Positions 33,316-44,815 of a stretch of DNA of 64,000 nt are shown piece by piece. A program made the position numbers and the translations under genes. This DNA comes from Nectonema munidae. Its lineage: Eukaryota > Nematomorpha > Nectonematoida > Nectonematidae. The notes below the pieces were generated by a model. That model saw only the letters and a program-made list of their open reading frames with translations. It made no database searches and was not told the DNA's origin. Numbering within the stretch: the first letter of the stretch is position 1; each line of letters opens with the position of its first letter. Where the stretch lies: assembly GCA_030549495.1 (NCBI GenBank), contig JAUIRK010000343.1:1-64000 (forward strand), in the 5' to 3' direction.

Positions 33316-34194
33316 ATCAAATAAAAATAAATTCTAAATTTAATTAACATTTAAATCTAACAAAGAGACAGAAACGGTATCACAGATAGGAAAGGGTGAG
33401 AGGTTTGGCTGATCATTCAGTAAGATTAGTAAAACTGGGCAACATTTTAGAAATTTATATGTATGTATCCTTACTTTATCAAACTCATATTTTAAAAATC
33501 CTGCCCCATTACACTAAATACTATAGAAAATTGACTCTTTTAAATGTTTTGTGTCAAATTTTAATACATAAATAAAACTAGAATATAACAAGTAAAAAAA
33601 TAATTATAAAAAAAATAAGAAATGTTATTTATTCTAATGTTATTATATAAACTAAGTAAACACCTATTATTTATTAGTGGTCTAGCGAAACGACTTAGGA
33701 GACAACTTACAAGACAACAATATTTTTTTTTACAAAATCGCACTTCTTGTCAAAATTTTGCAATATAATTTCACACACCATGAATATGACAAATTAAAGA
33801 TATTTGCAATTTTGAAGAAATTTAATCACATATGCCTAAGTTATACCTATTTGAAATTAAGTCAAAGTGAATCGAAATATATATATCAACATCATCATGA
33901 ATATGATATATATATACTACTTTTCACGTCAGGTTTACTCTAAATTCAGAAAAAAATTGCCAATTGAATTCTATATAATAACAAAGCTGCGTTAGAAGCG
34001 ATTATTATAGGAAGAGTTTAATTTTGAAAATTTTTAAATTTGGGTGAAATTTGACATGATATACTGTCCAGCCCATACATCTAATGAAAATCTTTGTCGA
34101 AAAAGAGCAATTAAAATATAAGGCTTCGCCACACCATTCCCAAGTTTATTTATCCTTTTTAAAATATATAATGTAAAATCTTAAATTTCTATAA
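33316..34194. other. AT-rich, no gene seen
   Basis: No gene. Frames at 33561-33743 and 33758-33943 are short and have background composition. ATCATGAATATGATATATATA near 33893 is a low-complexity stretch. Confidence 0.45.
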
Positions 34195-34660
34195 ATATAA
34201 ATCATCATCACCTCATCATCATCATCCATTTGTACGTGGATAACCATGGAGCGCCAGAGTTTGTTTAGTAATTTACCATGGTTATTCTTGTAGATATTAC
34301 GTGGTGAGGTCTCCAGCTATCTACCACTCCGTAATTGTAAGCTACGGACCTAGCCTTTGTCTAATTTGACTAACTGCAAGACAACAGTAACTAGGCTTAT
34401 TTTAAGGCGGCCTTACTCGCCTTTTCACGACATCGTCCTGAACATGAGGCATTTTAACTTGTAGAAAGGAGGCACCCAATTTACTACTCCGTCTTGTTAT
34501 GTCGCCGCTGTTTGTTCAGGGTTGTTTATTCATCAAGCGAAGCTTGCTTATGTCGCGCTAACCACCATATCTGATAGCCGTTCCACTTTCCACAACCTGT
34601 GGACCCACTCTCAAGCTGTTCCAGCTCAGCCGAGAAAAATAGATCATTATTGTGATTTAA
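34195..34660. other. Less AT-rich unassigned block starting with (ATC)n
   Basis: Begins with repeated CATCATCA and continues with sequence clearly richer in G and C than its surroundings. The plus-strand frame 34522-34758 runs partly into satellite B and is not convincing. It could be an unrecognised SINE or LINE 3' end. No terminal repeats were found. Confidence 0.35.
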
Positions 34661-34664
34661 TTTG

Positions 34665-34905
34665 TTTACTTAGTTTTCGTAATTTGGATGTGAAAATGTC
34701 AAAAAAATGGCCAGTTTTGTTTGAAAATTTTATTCAAAATCACTTATTTACACTTTAAGTAAAGTATTATTTAAACTAAGTTGACTATGTTAACACCATT
34801 TTTTCGATAAGTCTTGGCCATTACTGTGAAAAATGTGTCAACGAGGAAATTGAATTAGTGATGTATGCTTAAAAATTATCCCATAAACATACTTTGATAA
34901 TTTAA
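34665..34905 (+). repeat. Satellite B fragment (about 1.5 units)
   Basis: Aligns to the end of the array at 16690-17250 (ACTTAGTTTTCGTAATTTGG, ACACCATTTTTT, ATTACTGTGAAAAATGTGTC). This variant is closer to that locus than to the array in the piggyBac-type element. Confidence 0.75.
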
Positions 34906-35718
34906 ATTATATTTTTTATCGGTCGTTCTAAAAAGTGCGCTCCCAGTTTTTGTTTATTATGCACGCATAGAAACAACAATTAAATTAAAATAATATTTTT
35001 AGGTTTAAAATGGATGTCTTATTAATAAAGAATTTTTAAACAGTTTTTTGCTTCTGATTCCATTTTATGTCTGAAGTGTTTTATAAGATTTCATTATAAA
35101 TGTTAAAACTTGTCCATTATTAAATACCTCTACTTTTATTCCTCCCCTGGGAAATTAAAAATATAATAATTTACTTATGATCCTCAGTGATGCTCCACTA
35201 AATTTTAATATTGATAAAATAACTTTTATAGTTGAAAGCGTGTTTTAATAAAGACTGGCAAAGAATTTCTAGTTGAAAAATAGTGTATTATGAAATTTAT
35301 TGAACTTCCAATTGATAAAACACTTCACTAATTTGTTGAAACTGGTTTTAAGGCAATTTCATCTTCACCCAACGACAATTGTCTTTTCAACTCAATATCA
35401 ATTACCCTTTTTGGGAATGAATCACCTTCTTCAGAGTTGGGTTTCAAAACAGCAATTGAAATGATAACCTTTCGTGAATACTACTTTGAAAAATTAGTCA
35501 ATTAATGTCTCCACTGACATTGATGATGAAAATTATATTATTTGTTTTAATAATCATTTTTAACCTTTTTATTCAATTATAGCTGCTTGTTCAGTAATTG
35601 GATGTTATATCAGCTCCGTTTACCCTAGAATAAAGGTAAATACTACCGAATTGAACATTATTTGAACTGGTCAGACTTTCGACCATCTTGAATAACTTGA
35701 ATGAATGCAAATTAAGTT
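34906..35718. other. No gene seen
   Basis: AT-rich. The part nearest 35700 may be the degraded 5' side of the LINE fragment that follows. Nothing else recognised. Confidence 0.4.
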
Positions 35719-35721
35719 GAA

Positions 35722-36300
35722 ATTCTTTGTTTTTTTTACATTCTTACTTATCTGGTAGAAGTCAAATAGTAAAAGTAAATGATGCCGTTTCTGACAAGTT
35801 ATATGTGCAAAATGGAGTCCCACGGGGGTCCATTTTGGGTCCCCTACTTTTCAGCATTGCAATAAACAAAATTTTTTCCATCTCAAATTTCTTTAGTATC
35901 TTGTTTTTGCAGATGACATCTGTGCTTATCTTCCTTTGTCTAAAATAAAAAATGGTAATAATATCAATTCAGATTTATTGAACAGAGAGTTATTCTTAAT
36001 TTATGATTGGTGTTCTAGGAATAATTTGATATTAAACAAGGAAAAATCAAAAGGTAGGCTTATTTCATATAAAAACAGAAATTACAAATTTTTGAAATAT
36101 ACAGGTATCGAAGAAGTAAAAAGCACCAAGATACTTGGTCTAGTGTTTGATAATAAGCTTACGTTAAAAGAGCATATTGATCAAATAGTTCTCAATCTTA
36201 ATCGTACTATCGGTATCTTGTACCATACAAAAAATATTTTCCCTCTAAATATCAGACTTATGATATATAAACAGTTATTTCGTTTTTTATCAATAAAAAC
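35722..36300 (+). pseudogene. LINE reverse transcriptase fragment (Jockey/CR1-like)
   Basis: 35727-35948 encodes SYLSGRSQIVKVNDAVSD then QNGVPRGSILGPLLFSIAIN, the reverse transcriptase QGxPxGSxLGPLLF block. The catalytic box follows as LVFADDICAYLPLSK after a frame change near 35895. 35936-36290 continues with WCSRNNLILNKEKSK, TKILGLVFDNKLTLKEHID and a YxTKNIFPLNIRLMIYKQLF segment. This order is that of RT domains in Jockey/CR1-like LINEs, with the active-site FADD preserved. It is truncated at both sides and frame-broken. Confidence 0.85.
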
Positions 36301-36374
36301 AATTTTTAGCAATTACCCATATTATTTCATTATAAATATAAATATTTTTATGTGTTTGTTGCCTTATATCTATT

Positions 36375-36560
36375 ATTTTTTTCTAAATTTTGAATTTCAA
36401 CATTCTGGATTTTGAAATTCGCGATTTGGACTTTGGGGATTTCAACATTCTGGATTTTGAGATTCGGAATTTTGTTTCTCAAGATTTCAATATTCGGGAT
36501 ATTGGTTTTTGGGATTTTAACACTCGGAATTATGTCATTCGGGATTATGAACGGCACTGG
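36375..36560. repeat. Degenerate minisatellite (ATTCxGGATTTTGA units)
   Basis: Imperfect short repeats of ATTTCAACATTCTGGATTTTGA and related words. They keep both strands open and produce the mirror frames at 36348-36557 and 36390-36623. No real protein is supported. Confidence 0.75.
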
Positions 36561-36811
36561 TTTTCATTACTGTTTGATATAGAAAAATTAAAATATACTT
36601 CATTAAAACTAAATTTTAATTGAACTTTCCAATAAAACTTCTTTAAATTAAAATTGAATTATTTTTAAAATTGTATAATTTAACCTATTTAGCTATATTT
36701 TACTGTATGAATTTTGAAATATTTTTCAACAGTATTTTTTGTTTGAGAATTTGAATAAAACGAATATTATCCCTTTTTTTGTTAAAATACGTCTTTTTTA
36801 TTATTGACAAC

Positions 36812-37078
36812 CAGTGGCGATTTTAAAGGGGGCCAAGCACCTCCTCCTCCTCCTCCTTTCCCCGCCGCCCTCTCCAGAAAAAAACTTTCAAAAATATTCT
36901 ATATTTGATCATTTTATTTCAAAGATAAAAAATTTGATATTTAAAAACCCTTATCATAATTTCAATATTTCTAGATACAAAAAACAAAAAACACAGTTAT
37001 ATCTGAAGTTTTGCAAATTTTATCCAACAAAACATTGTCCCTGACACTGCCCCTTTTAAAAACCTAGGATAAACACTG
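36812..37078. mobile_element. hAT MITE (267 bp) just upstream of the ILRUN-like gene
   Basis: The left end is CAGTGGCGATTTTAAAGGGG and the right end, in reverse complement, is CAGTGTTTATCCTAGG then TTTTTAAAAGGGGC. Flanks are TTGACAAC (36804-36811) and TTGACAAT (37079-37086), 7 of 8 identical. The interior contains (CTC)n at 36841-36858. It ends about 150 bases before the ATG at 37231. Confidence 0.8.
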
Positions 37079-37230
37079 TTGACAATGTTTGTAAGCTGGT
37101 TTGAGAAATTTGTCTTAGTTATTTTATTTTTTTTAAAAATATATATAGTTTTATTGTATTCAATTTTATTTAATATTTTTATGACTCCAATTAAATGATG
37201 TATTAATTCGAAAAGTTTGAATCGATTTAA

Positions 37231-37379
37231 ATGGAAGATGAAATAAATGGTCTTTTATCTGACCGACTGGATCTATTGATAGCAAACGATAAAGAAACAT
37301 TAATAAAAAAATTTAAAGACATTGTAAATAGTAATGTTAGTTTGGAAACGGCTATCTTCTTTCTTGATATGGTTCGATG
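37231..37379 (+). CDS. ILRUN: ILRUN-like exon 1
   Basis: 149 coding bases from the ATG, with no in-frame upstream ATG in view, to CGATG before the donor GTAATT. It ends in phase 2, completing a tryptophan codon with exon 2 (FFLDMVRW|NL). It encodes the N-terminal UBA-like part. Confidence 0.8.
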
Positions 37380-38286
37380 GTAATTGTTCGCATTTAATTA
37401 ATTTTTAAAAAAAATATGATAATATTGTGAAATTTCGGATATTTACAAAGAATTTAGTTTGGAAAGAGGGTTATTTTTAGACTAATGATACTTATATATA
37501 TTAGTCATGTATCGATTAATCGGCATTGTCATTTGAAATGCCTAAAATCATCCTATTTTTTTATTGGTATTGTGCCACCACTTTTTTAATACAATTTATC
37601 TTTCTTTTGAGTGGAGCTTAATAATTAATTTTAACCATTTTTGACACATTTTCGAAAACCTTTTTACGTCACCAACTGTATTGCGAAAACATTACTTTTT
37701 AATCCTGAATTTGAGATTATTTAACAATACAAAAGAACTTAGTTTATTCTATTTTTAGCATGTTCGAACAATCACCATAACTTTCAATATTAGATAACTA
37801 AACTTGAACGTTATCCTTTTGTCAACTTAATTGTAATTGATCTTAGGTGTTAAACAAAATATATTTTTTTTAAGTTTCCCTCTCAATAGTAATTATGACT
37901 ATTCTTTTAATTACACTTTTGGCGTGCTCCTACCCACAACATCGTAGCTTTTATCTTATCCAAACAAAAATATCGTCTCTGCTACTCTTAAGTTACTATA
38001 TGTATCACTGAATTATATTAGTAGTCAATTTAGAAGTCATAATTAGGAAAAAGAGCCACCTGCTCATGCCCGTCTTCATGGGGGGGGGGGGGGGGGGGGG
38101 GCCCGCCCCCCCCCTCGTCGGGCCCCCCCCGCACGGGGAAGGGAAACAAAATACACCAAAAAAATAAAAAAAAATAAAAAAAATAAAAAAAAAAAAAAAA
38201 TAATATAAAATTTTATTTTTTTTTTTTTTTTTTTTTTTTTTATTTTTAAAGTTGGGTGGTTTTGGGGGGGGGGGGGGTGTTGGGTG

Positions 38287-38341
<55 letters not shown>

Positions 38342-41300
38342 GGGGGGGGGGGGGGTGGGGGGGGGGGGGGGGGGGGTGTTGGTGCTTATTCGTAGTATAC
38401 ATAAAACTGTGTTTTATTTTTTACTCATATAAATAGTACATTCAATAATTGAGGATACGTTAAAAATTGGAGAGGGGGCGGTAAAACTTTTATTTATAAT
38501 TTTCATAATTTATTAAAAAAATTGTTTGTCTAGTAAAGTGTCAGCTAGCAATTATACCATAAATAACCTTGCTTGTAATTGTGATCGCATTACTATCTTC
38601 TAGTACGGTAAACATAGCCAAAACAAATTTATAATTTTTCATGCCCGCTCTTGTTTTTACATTCATTTATTAGGATTGACTGAGTATATTCCTATTTCGT
38701 CGCTAATGAACTAAATAAAGCTTTGGGCTAAAACTCTTATAAATTCTTAACAAGAACGCGAAGACAAATAATTTGGTGATTTATAGGTTTTAAAATTTTT
38801 TATAACTAGCATTAGGCCCTAGTGTTCGCGGGGCCTTATGCAAAATGGATTGCGCGGGGCCTAGTGTGGGTCGGAAAAAAGATTAAAAGTGAGAAATAAG
38901 ATTTTGAAAAAAAGAAAAGGGATTTGTTTTATTACTTTTTCATTAACACAAAATGACGATCAAAGTAACTTTACTTTGCGAACCTTGCATTTAGCGAAAT
39001 CATACAATATATCATCAAAATGAAAAATGAGAAGCGCGGGGCCCACTGCTGCCGCATAGGTTGCAGTGGCCTAAGGCCGGCCCTGAGCATGAGCTTTATA
39101 TACAGTTCGATGAATCACAGGTTTCATTATGGCTACGATAGGGCATCTCATATTTTGAAAAAATTATAGATATTGTAACAAAATTTTCAAATAGTTTTTG
39201 TTAAAATTTAATGAATGGAACAAGTTGGGCCTTGTTTTATTTGTTAGAGATTTTCTATTCTCCTTATTTAAATTTATTACTTTATTTTTCCGTATTGTTT
39301 CTCTCCAGTTATTGAAATCGATCGTCACATGCTATTTCAGATTTGGATGTTATAGTACTGGAAAAGATGCATACTTAACAAGAATCCTTATCGCTATATA
39401 TGCTATATTCTAATCAAGTGAAGGTTTTATACTATGACTAAAAAGATCTCTTTTGTAAATCTTTATAATTTTCCAATTTTTTTCTCCTTGTTATTCACAC
39501 TTGGATACCATGTCTTCAGCAAAACAAATGCTCTCAAGCCTGACTGTATAATTTAGTAACACGATATACCTATCATATGATGTTTTTTTGAAACACCCAC
39601 TGAGTTAACAGTGAACAGCAATTCAAATAATTATGACAGCAACAGATGACCCAAATGGCCAAATATCACTACAGCTATTGAGAGGTAGTGACAAGCCAAA
39701 GTGTGATGATGAAACCACATCTTGCACTTATTTAGCAATACTTAGACAGGGACTTTCCAGCGCCCTGTAGTTCATCAAGAGCTATACTCAGTCACATGCT
39801 CTTCACTACAACAGTATATCCTTGCTCATATATTTACTGCATACATCATTAGGAGACGCATATTACCTAGCTCAAAATTGGGGCGTGAGTAGAGTTGGTT
39901 AGATGCTGGATTCGATAACTTAATATCTTGGGTTTGATACCACATCAAGCTTGCCTTCCTCATAGTTTGATACAAGCGGCGCAATTGTGCCTTTTCAATG
40001 AAATCACTCCACGGTACCTTTACCCTTGCATATTAAAATTTCAATCCCCTCCCTCCTTGTAACACAATCATAACCCCCTCTCCATAATTTTACCACTTCA
40101 ATAAACTCCTGTTTTTAATGGCGGTAAAAATATTTTTGTAAGCATATGGATTGGTCCTTTCTTAATCGAAATTCCAAGTAAGAGTTGGTTCTGAATATTT
40201 TATATTTTTAAGCGTTTGGAAACCGTGTTAGCTTTTGGATTCTATCTCTTCTCAGCGCTTCTTGGTGATCATGCTGTTATTTGGAGATGTCATAGGATAT
40301 TTTTTATTGGGGTAATTGAATTTAATCAAGTGACTTTGCTATGCTCTACAATGCAAAAGTTCCTCGGATTTAATCATTCCCTGTCAATAACTAATTGTTA
40401 AAAGGTAAAATAATGGATGAAAATTTTGACTTATTATTTCAGCATGCTTATTTGATCGAGGTATAGTTCATAAAGCAGATTTTTACTATAACTAATGGAA
40501 AATATTTTCGTAGTGTAATAAATCAAATATAGCAATTTACCTTGTTTTCGTGACTTTTAGAAATTTTTTTTCCAAATCAGAGTTTCAAGTTTATTTAGAT
40601 TCAATCTTATTAATTCAATAAATTAGTGGTAATTCATCATTGTTAATGCCCCACGTGAAATTTCCAAGATATGTTGATTGTCCTTTAAATTATTTTCATG
40701 TAACCAACGCACCTTTATTAGGTATATAAACTCTTAGGCGCTTAATACTTGGTTGGATGAAATCTATTTCGCACAGATTCTTAAAAATAAAATCTAGAGA
40801 GCAAACTGCTCCCACATGTAACGATGATATCTGGTTGGCTAATCTGCGATCGAAGTTTGATTGAATAATTTGCTAGGAATAGAAAAGATCAATCTAATGG
40901 TAAGAAAGATTTAATCGAAAAGCAGGTTCGATTTTTTCTAATAAAACCATTTTATTTTTAGGAAGAAGAGCGTGGGAAATCTATTAAAATTTTATATGTA
41001 GGATTCAAAGTCAAAATGACATTTCAAATTTGTTTTACCTTAAGGAATCTTCAAGATGCTGTATGGGCTTTTTTTGATTCAAATTTATCATTAGAGTTGT
41101 TGCAGCTTTCCATGTGTATTACTGAAGAAATTTCTTCGCTACAAAATAACTGCGTTCCACCTAATACAAGTTTTAGCCGTGCCTGGAAGATTAAAAATAA
41201 TGGTAAACGAACATGTTTTTTTAAAATTATGCATACTCTATTTTAAATAATATTTATTTTTTTCTCTTTTTTTTGTAGTATTTTTTTTCAATGTCTAAGC

Positions 41301-43944
41301 CCTTTATGGCTTTCTTGAAAATGAATTCCTTTGAATTTAGAAGAAAGATATCTTGATGTCAGATTTACTTTTTTGCATTTGTATGTTTGCTAATACATAA
41401 GACAATTTGAAAATTTAAAAATAAATCCCGTTCAATAGTTTCTTGCAGGAATTTTCAACTTCAATTCCGTCTTGAGATTTAGAGGTAACATATGCGCTCC
41501 GCTTTAAAGAAAAAATAACCATAATGCTTCCTTCCTTCAAAATGTGTAAAAACAAAGTACAGAATTCCATTTGAGTTTATTCCATAAAAATTATTTAAAA
41601 TCAGGGGCGGACATCCTTGAAATTATGGGGGGGGGGGGGGGACTTTCAAACGTCTTCCAAAAAAGACAACTTTTTCTGAATTCCTACTCCTCACTTGTCT
41701 ATTCTATTTCATTGGTCATTTCAATCAAAAATGTAAAACAGAATTAAAGTCAGAAAACTTGGTATTTGAATTTTTTCATTCTTTTTAGTGTATAAGAATA
41801 AGTGCAAGTTAGTTAGACTCTCAAAAAAGGGTATAAAATAAAGATAAAATTGTGTAAACAAAAACCAAACAATAAATTAAGATTGCATTACTTCATTTTT
41901 CTCAGCATCATTCAAAAATAGTTTAAAAGTTAAATTGGTGCAAGCTACAAAAATCTACAAAAAGTAAAATAACTTTTAACATGTTGCAATGATTTGCCTT
42001 TTATAATAACTTTAAGGAAAAAAAGCCTATCAGAAAAAGTTATAGAGCTTCAACAAAAACTAAACATTTTTACAGCATAACTTAAGTTTTTTGAAAACTA
42101 GTTTGACGTATCCACTACAGCATACTCTATGGGTGGCATGGCAGGTTGGTTGAGATGATGGACTCAGCACGGAAGCCTCTGGGTTCGATTCCTCATCGAT
42201 ACCAATTTGTTCATAGTTTGACATAAGCGGTACATCGTTGCCTTGTCAATGAAAACACACCCACGGTACCTTTACCTTACCTTTTACTCAAAATTGAATT
42301 TGCTACTTAATTAACATAAGAGAGAAAGGAGACAAAATAAACTAATAAAGCAATTTTCACTATTTTAAAATGAAAGTCTGTTCTCAGAATAATTTCAAAA
42401 TAATAGGAGGCATAAAAATGGGATAGTTTATTTGACATTTTCAAGTTTTTATAAGCAGCAAAAGCCAACGTTGAAGTAGCTAACCCTTATAGGGTGATTT
42501 GATAACGCTTGTATTTTTTACATTTTGTAAGGAATCATAGTATACAAAAAACGGTAGTTTAATCACTTTTCATTAAATTATTTAAGTCTAAGAACAGAAA
42601 ATCATAAAAAAAAAACCATTTAAACTAACATAAATCATAAAAATCAAAGTATACGAGAACAAGAAAATCATTGCGTTTTTTGACTCATTTCTCTGTCTAC
42701 AAATAAAATCCTGTCAGCTCAAATATTAAACAAATAGAGTATTTTTGCTTTTAAACTGAATAGCTAGTTAAAATATTCATTCCCAAATAGCTATTGAAAA
42801 AATTAAAGTTTTCAAATGCTACAAACGTACTGATAAAGATTAAAAGTGACCTTTGTTGAAAAAAATTTTTAACGCGAGTCTGACAATATTCACTGATATA
42901 AAATTGTAACGATTGATAACTATTTTTCTCTCATAAAAACACAAATTTTCATTTTTGGAAAATGTTTGGTGTATTGATGGAACAAAATTTTTTACCAAAA
43001 ATCTCTGTGATTAATTTGAATAGCTGAACTTTGGTATCATGAAAAAAGGATCTTAAAATATTGAACTTATGTTCCACTAAAAACTAGTTTCTAATGAGAT
43101 GAAATAAATTTATTTTTAATTTAACTCTAAATATAAATTAGAGAGAAGAGAGCTGAATGAGATAGGAGAGCTTAAACAAGAGAAGAGGTATTGATTGAGA
43201 GCTTGAGTGATTTAGTTTTAGCAGAGAAAGCGGAAGAGAAAAACAGAGAAGGAGACGGAAAGAGAAATAGAACAGAAGATGAGAAAAAGCTGGTGGATCA
43301 TAAACATGTGTTTGCTCAAAAATACTATAAGGCCTTTGAGAAACTGTGATAAACATTGCTTACTTATTGTGTGCATATTGAAACAATGGATTATTATTAT
43401 ATAGCTCTCATATTGTTTGTAAAATATTTTTGATTGGAATTTCAGAGCAGCTTGGCAAACATTCAAAATGTTTTTACATTTTCATGTATTCGAATGATCA
43501 TTACATCCTATAATGCGATCGTCATACATCTTTTATAAAAAGCTTAAAGCAACTCTTACTTATAGAAAATTATTAAGGGGGGGGGGCAAGGTCATTCTCG
43601 CCCCCTGGATGTGCGCCCCTGTTTAAAATTTGTTGGAAAGTTTTGTTTTTACCTTTTTCACTATCTTAAACTTGTTTTTATTCTAATAAGAAAATTAATA
43701 ACCTCGTATTTTATCTTCTCTATACATATTTACTTGAACATAGGTATAGCGAAATGGCCAGCAAACTGCACGCTATCCTATTTGTCTGGTGATAAAATTG
43801 AGTCAGAATACACTTCCATATCTGTTCCGCCTCTTTCGCCTTTAGAAACTTTGGATGTTTCCATTGCTTTAAGATCTCCGTCGAATCAAGGATGTTACAC
43901 GATGCAATGGCAACTCCTCACTCGTTGTAACCGACGCTTTGGAG
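37231..43944 (+). CDS. ILRUN: ILRUN (C6orf106)-like gene, exons 1-3 of an incomplete gene
   Basis: Three exons join in phase: 37231-37379, 41045-41202 and 43744-43944. The protein starts MEDEINGLLSDRLDLLIA. It has a UBA-like helical region with FFLDMVRW/NLQDAVWAFFD (about residues 40-60), then an NBR1-like beta-sandwich (about 80-170). The latter has CVPPNTSFSRAWKIKNNG, then IAKWPANCTLSYLSGD and GCYTMQWQLLTRCNRRFGG. This is the domain order of ILRUN, known in vertebrates as an inhibitor of IRF3/NF-kB-type antiviral and inflammatory transcription that acts with EP300; the role in this animal is inference. ILRUN continues with a strand (G-D-x-IWVIL) and a disordered tail; I could not find that exon, so the gene is incomplete here. 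Intron 1 holds the GC tract, a MITE and a SINE; intron 2 holds a complete hAT element. Confidence 0.85.
37380..38062. other. Intron 1 of the ILRUN-like gene, first part
   Basis: AT-rich intron sequence with no recognised repeat or gene. Confidence 0.6.
38080..38376. repeat. Extreme poly-G/poly-C/poly-A tract, possibly artefactual
   Basis: Runs of more than 20 G, blocks of C, long A and T runs and then a run of about 50 G interrupted only by TT or T. The poly-proline frame at 38076-38402 is a by-product. The tract is unlike any other part of the window and may be low-quality consensus. If real it would form G-quadruplexes in intron 1. Confidence 0.8.
38812..39086. mobile_element. hAT MITE, left end worn
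   Basis: The right end in reverse complement is CAGGGCCGGCCTTAGGCCAC, a hAT-type terminus. The left part keeps GGCCCTAGTGTTCGCGGGGC. GC-rich ends surround an AT-rich interior. No matching duplication is seen, probably because the left terminus is lost. Lies in intron 1 of the ILRUN-like gene. Confidence 0.6.
39087..39880. other. Intron 1, no gene seen
   Basis: Intronic. 39600-39850 is slightly less AT-rich and might be an old repeat, but I recognise nothing. The frame at 39198-39413 is background. Confidence 0.4.
39881..40035 (+). repeat. tRNA-derived SINE (family B)
   Basis: Head GAGTTGGTTAGATGCTGGAT, B box GGGTTTGATACC (two changes), body TCATAGTTTGATACAAGCGG and end ACGGTACCTTTACCCTTGC. 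The closest relative is at 53629-53792. Confidence 0.82.
40036..41044. other. Intron 1, last part
   Basis: AT-rich intron sequence. The frame at 40216-40401 matches nothing known. No repeat recognised. Confidence 0.5.
41045..41202 (+). CDS. ILRUN: ILRUN-like exon 2
   Basis: 158 coding bases between the acceptor TTACCTTAAG and the donor GTAAAC at 41203. It encodes NLQDAVWAFFDSNLSLELLQ to AWKIKNN and ends in phase 1. It covers the end of the UBA-like region and the first strands of the NBR1-like domain. Confidence 0.85.
41602..43621. mobile_element. Complete non-autonomous hAT element (2,020 bp) in ILRUN-like intron 2
   Basis: It starts CAGGGGCGGACATCC and ends GGATGTGCGCCCCTG, inverted with one mismatch. 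It is flanked by perfect 8-bp duplications TTTAAAAT (41594-41601 and 43622-43629). G runs lie just inside both ends. No transposase frame; small frames inside match nothing. It contains a SINE B (42126-42275). The terminus family is the same as the ZBED-type hAT relic ending at 26060, a plausible past source of transposase. It lies between exons 2 and 3, about 115 bases before the exon 3 acceptor. Confidence 0.9.
42126..42275 (+). repeat. SINE family B, subtype as at 7916-8085
   Basis: GGTTGGTTGAGATGATGGAC, B box GGGTTCGATTCC (perfect except one base), body CATAGTTTGACATAAGCGG and end ACGGTACCTTTACC. Located within the hAT element. Confidence 0.82.
43744..43944 (+). CDS. ILRUN: ILRUN-like exon 3
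   Basis: 201 coding bases from the acceptor AACATAG to the donor GTAATT at 43945. It completes the glycine codon of exon 2 and encodes GIAKWPANCTLSYLSG to RCNRRFGG, the core of the NBR1-like domain. It ends in phase 1, so a further exon is required. Confidence 0.85.
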
Positions 43945-44011
43945 GTAATTTTTACTCTCTCACACTCCATTTTTCAAGATATATCAATCAGAATTAGTTT
44001 CGTTTTGTGAT

Positions 44012-44815
44012 TTTTACTATAATAATCAACAAATTTTCTTTAAAAAAGTGATTTGATTATGTACAGTGTTACTTATAAAATTTAACAATCGAACATTATA
44101 AAAAATATCTCTGCTCAAATATTAAGCAAATAGAGTATTCTTGCTTTTAAACCGAATAGCTAGTCAAAATTTTCATTCCCAAATAGCTATTAAAAAATTT
44201 CTTGACTTGAAAATTGATAGGCGGGGGGGGGGGGGGGCACAATTTAAAAACAAAAAACGTGAGCAACATTTTATATACTTTCTTGATCCTTTCATTGGAG
44301 AAATTTTCACAAACTGATATCACATAAGATGCATGGCGGCACCATGCGGTACATAGGAGTGTGGGCACGGCCCCTCATGCCCCAGCCTAGCTACGTCACT
44401 GGAGAGAAGAGAGCTGAATGAGATAGGAGAGCTTAACAAGAGAAGAGGGCCTGAATGAAAGAAGAGAGCTTGAGTGAATGATTGAGTTTTAGCAGAGAAA
44501 GCGGAAGAGAAAAACAGAGGAGACAGAAAGAGAAATAGAATCACTGTGACAGAAGATGAGAAAATCTAGTGGATCATCAACATGTGTTTGATCTGTGACC
44601 TGTGTGCATATTGAAGCAATGGATTATTATTATATAGCTCTCACACATCGTCTGTAAAATATGTTCGATAGGAATTTAAGAGCAGCTTGGCATGATGTTT
44701 GATTGATTCGAAAGTCTGCATTCCTTCTATGCGATCATCATACATGTTTTATAAACAAGCAGCAACTCTTACTTATAGAAAATTATTGGGGGGGGGGGGG
44801 GGGCGAAGGTCATTT
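44012..44815. mobile_element. Partial copy (right half) of the same hAT element
   Basis: Aligns to 8810-9740 in copy 1 (AATAATCAACAAATTTTCTT, GATTTGATTATGTACAGTGTTA) and ends with AAAATTATT and a G run, then CGAAGGTCATTTT. It lacks the final inverted terminus. It includes a damaged relative of the MITE at 9113-9311 (about 44220-44401, G run then GGCACAATTTAAAAACAAAA .. CTAGCTACGTCACTG). It begins about 70 bases after exon 3. Confidence 0.75.

Noticed and set aside
36348-36623. Mirror open frames with repeated FNILDFEI and IPNxxI motifs
   Set aside because: Product of a degenerate minisatellite; both strands are open for the same reason.
38076-38402. Poly-proline protein on the minus strand
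   Set aside because: Translation of a G homopolymer block; not credible as coding.
43138-43466. Hydrophobic minus-strand frames as a membrane protein
   Set aside because: They lie inside the coding-free hAT element, in purine-rich repeats shared with the copies at 9312 and 44402; the hydrophobic peptide comes from composition.
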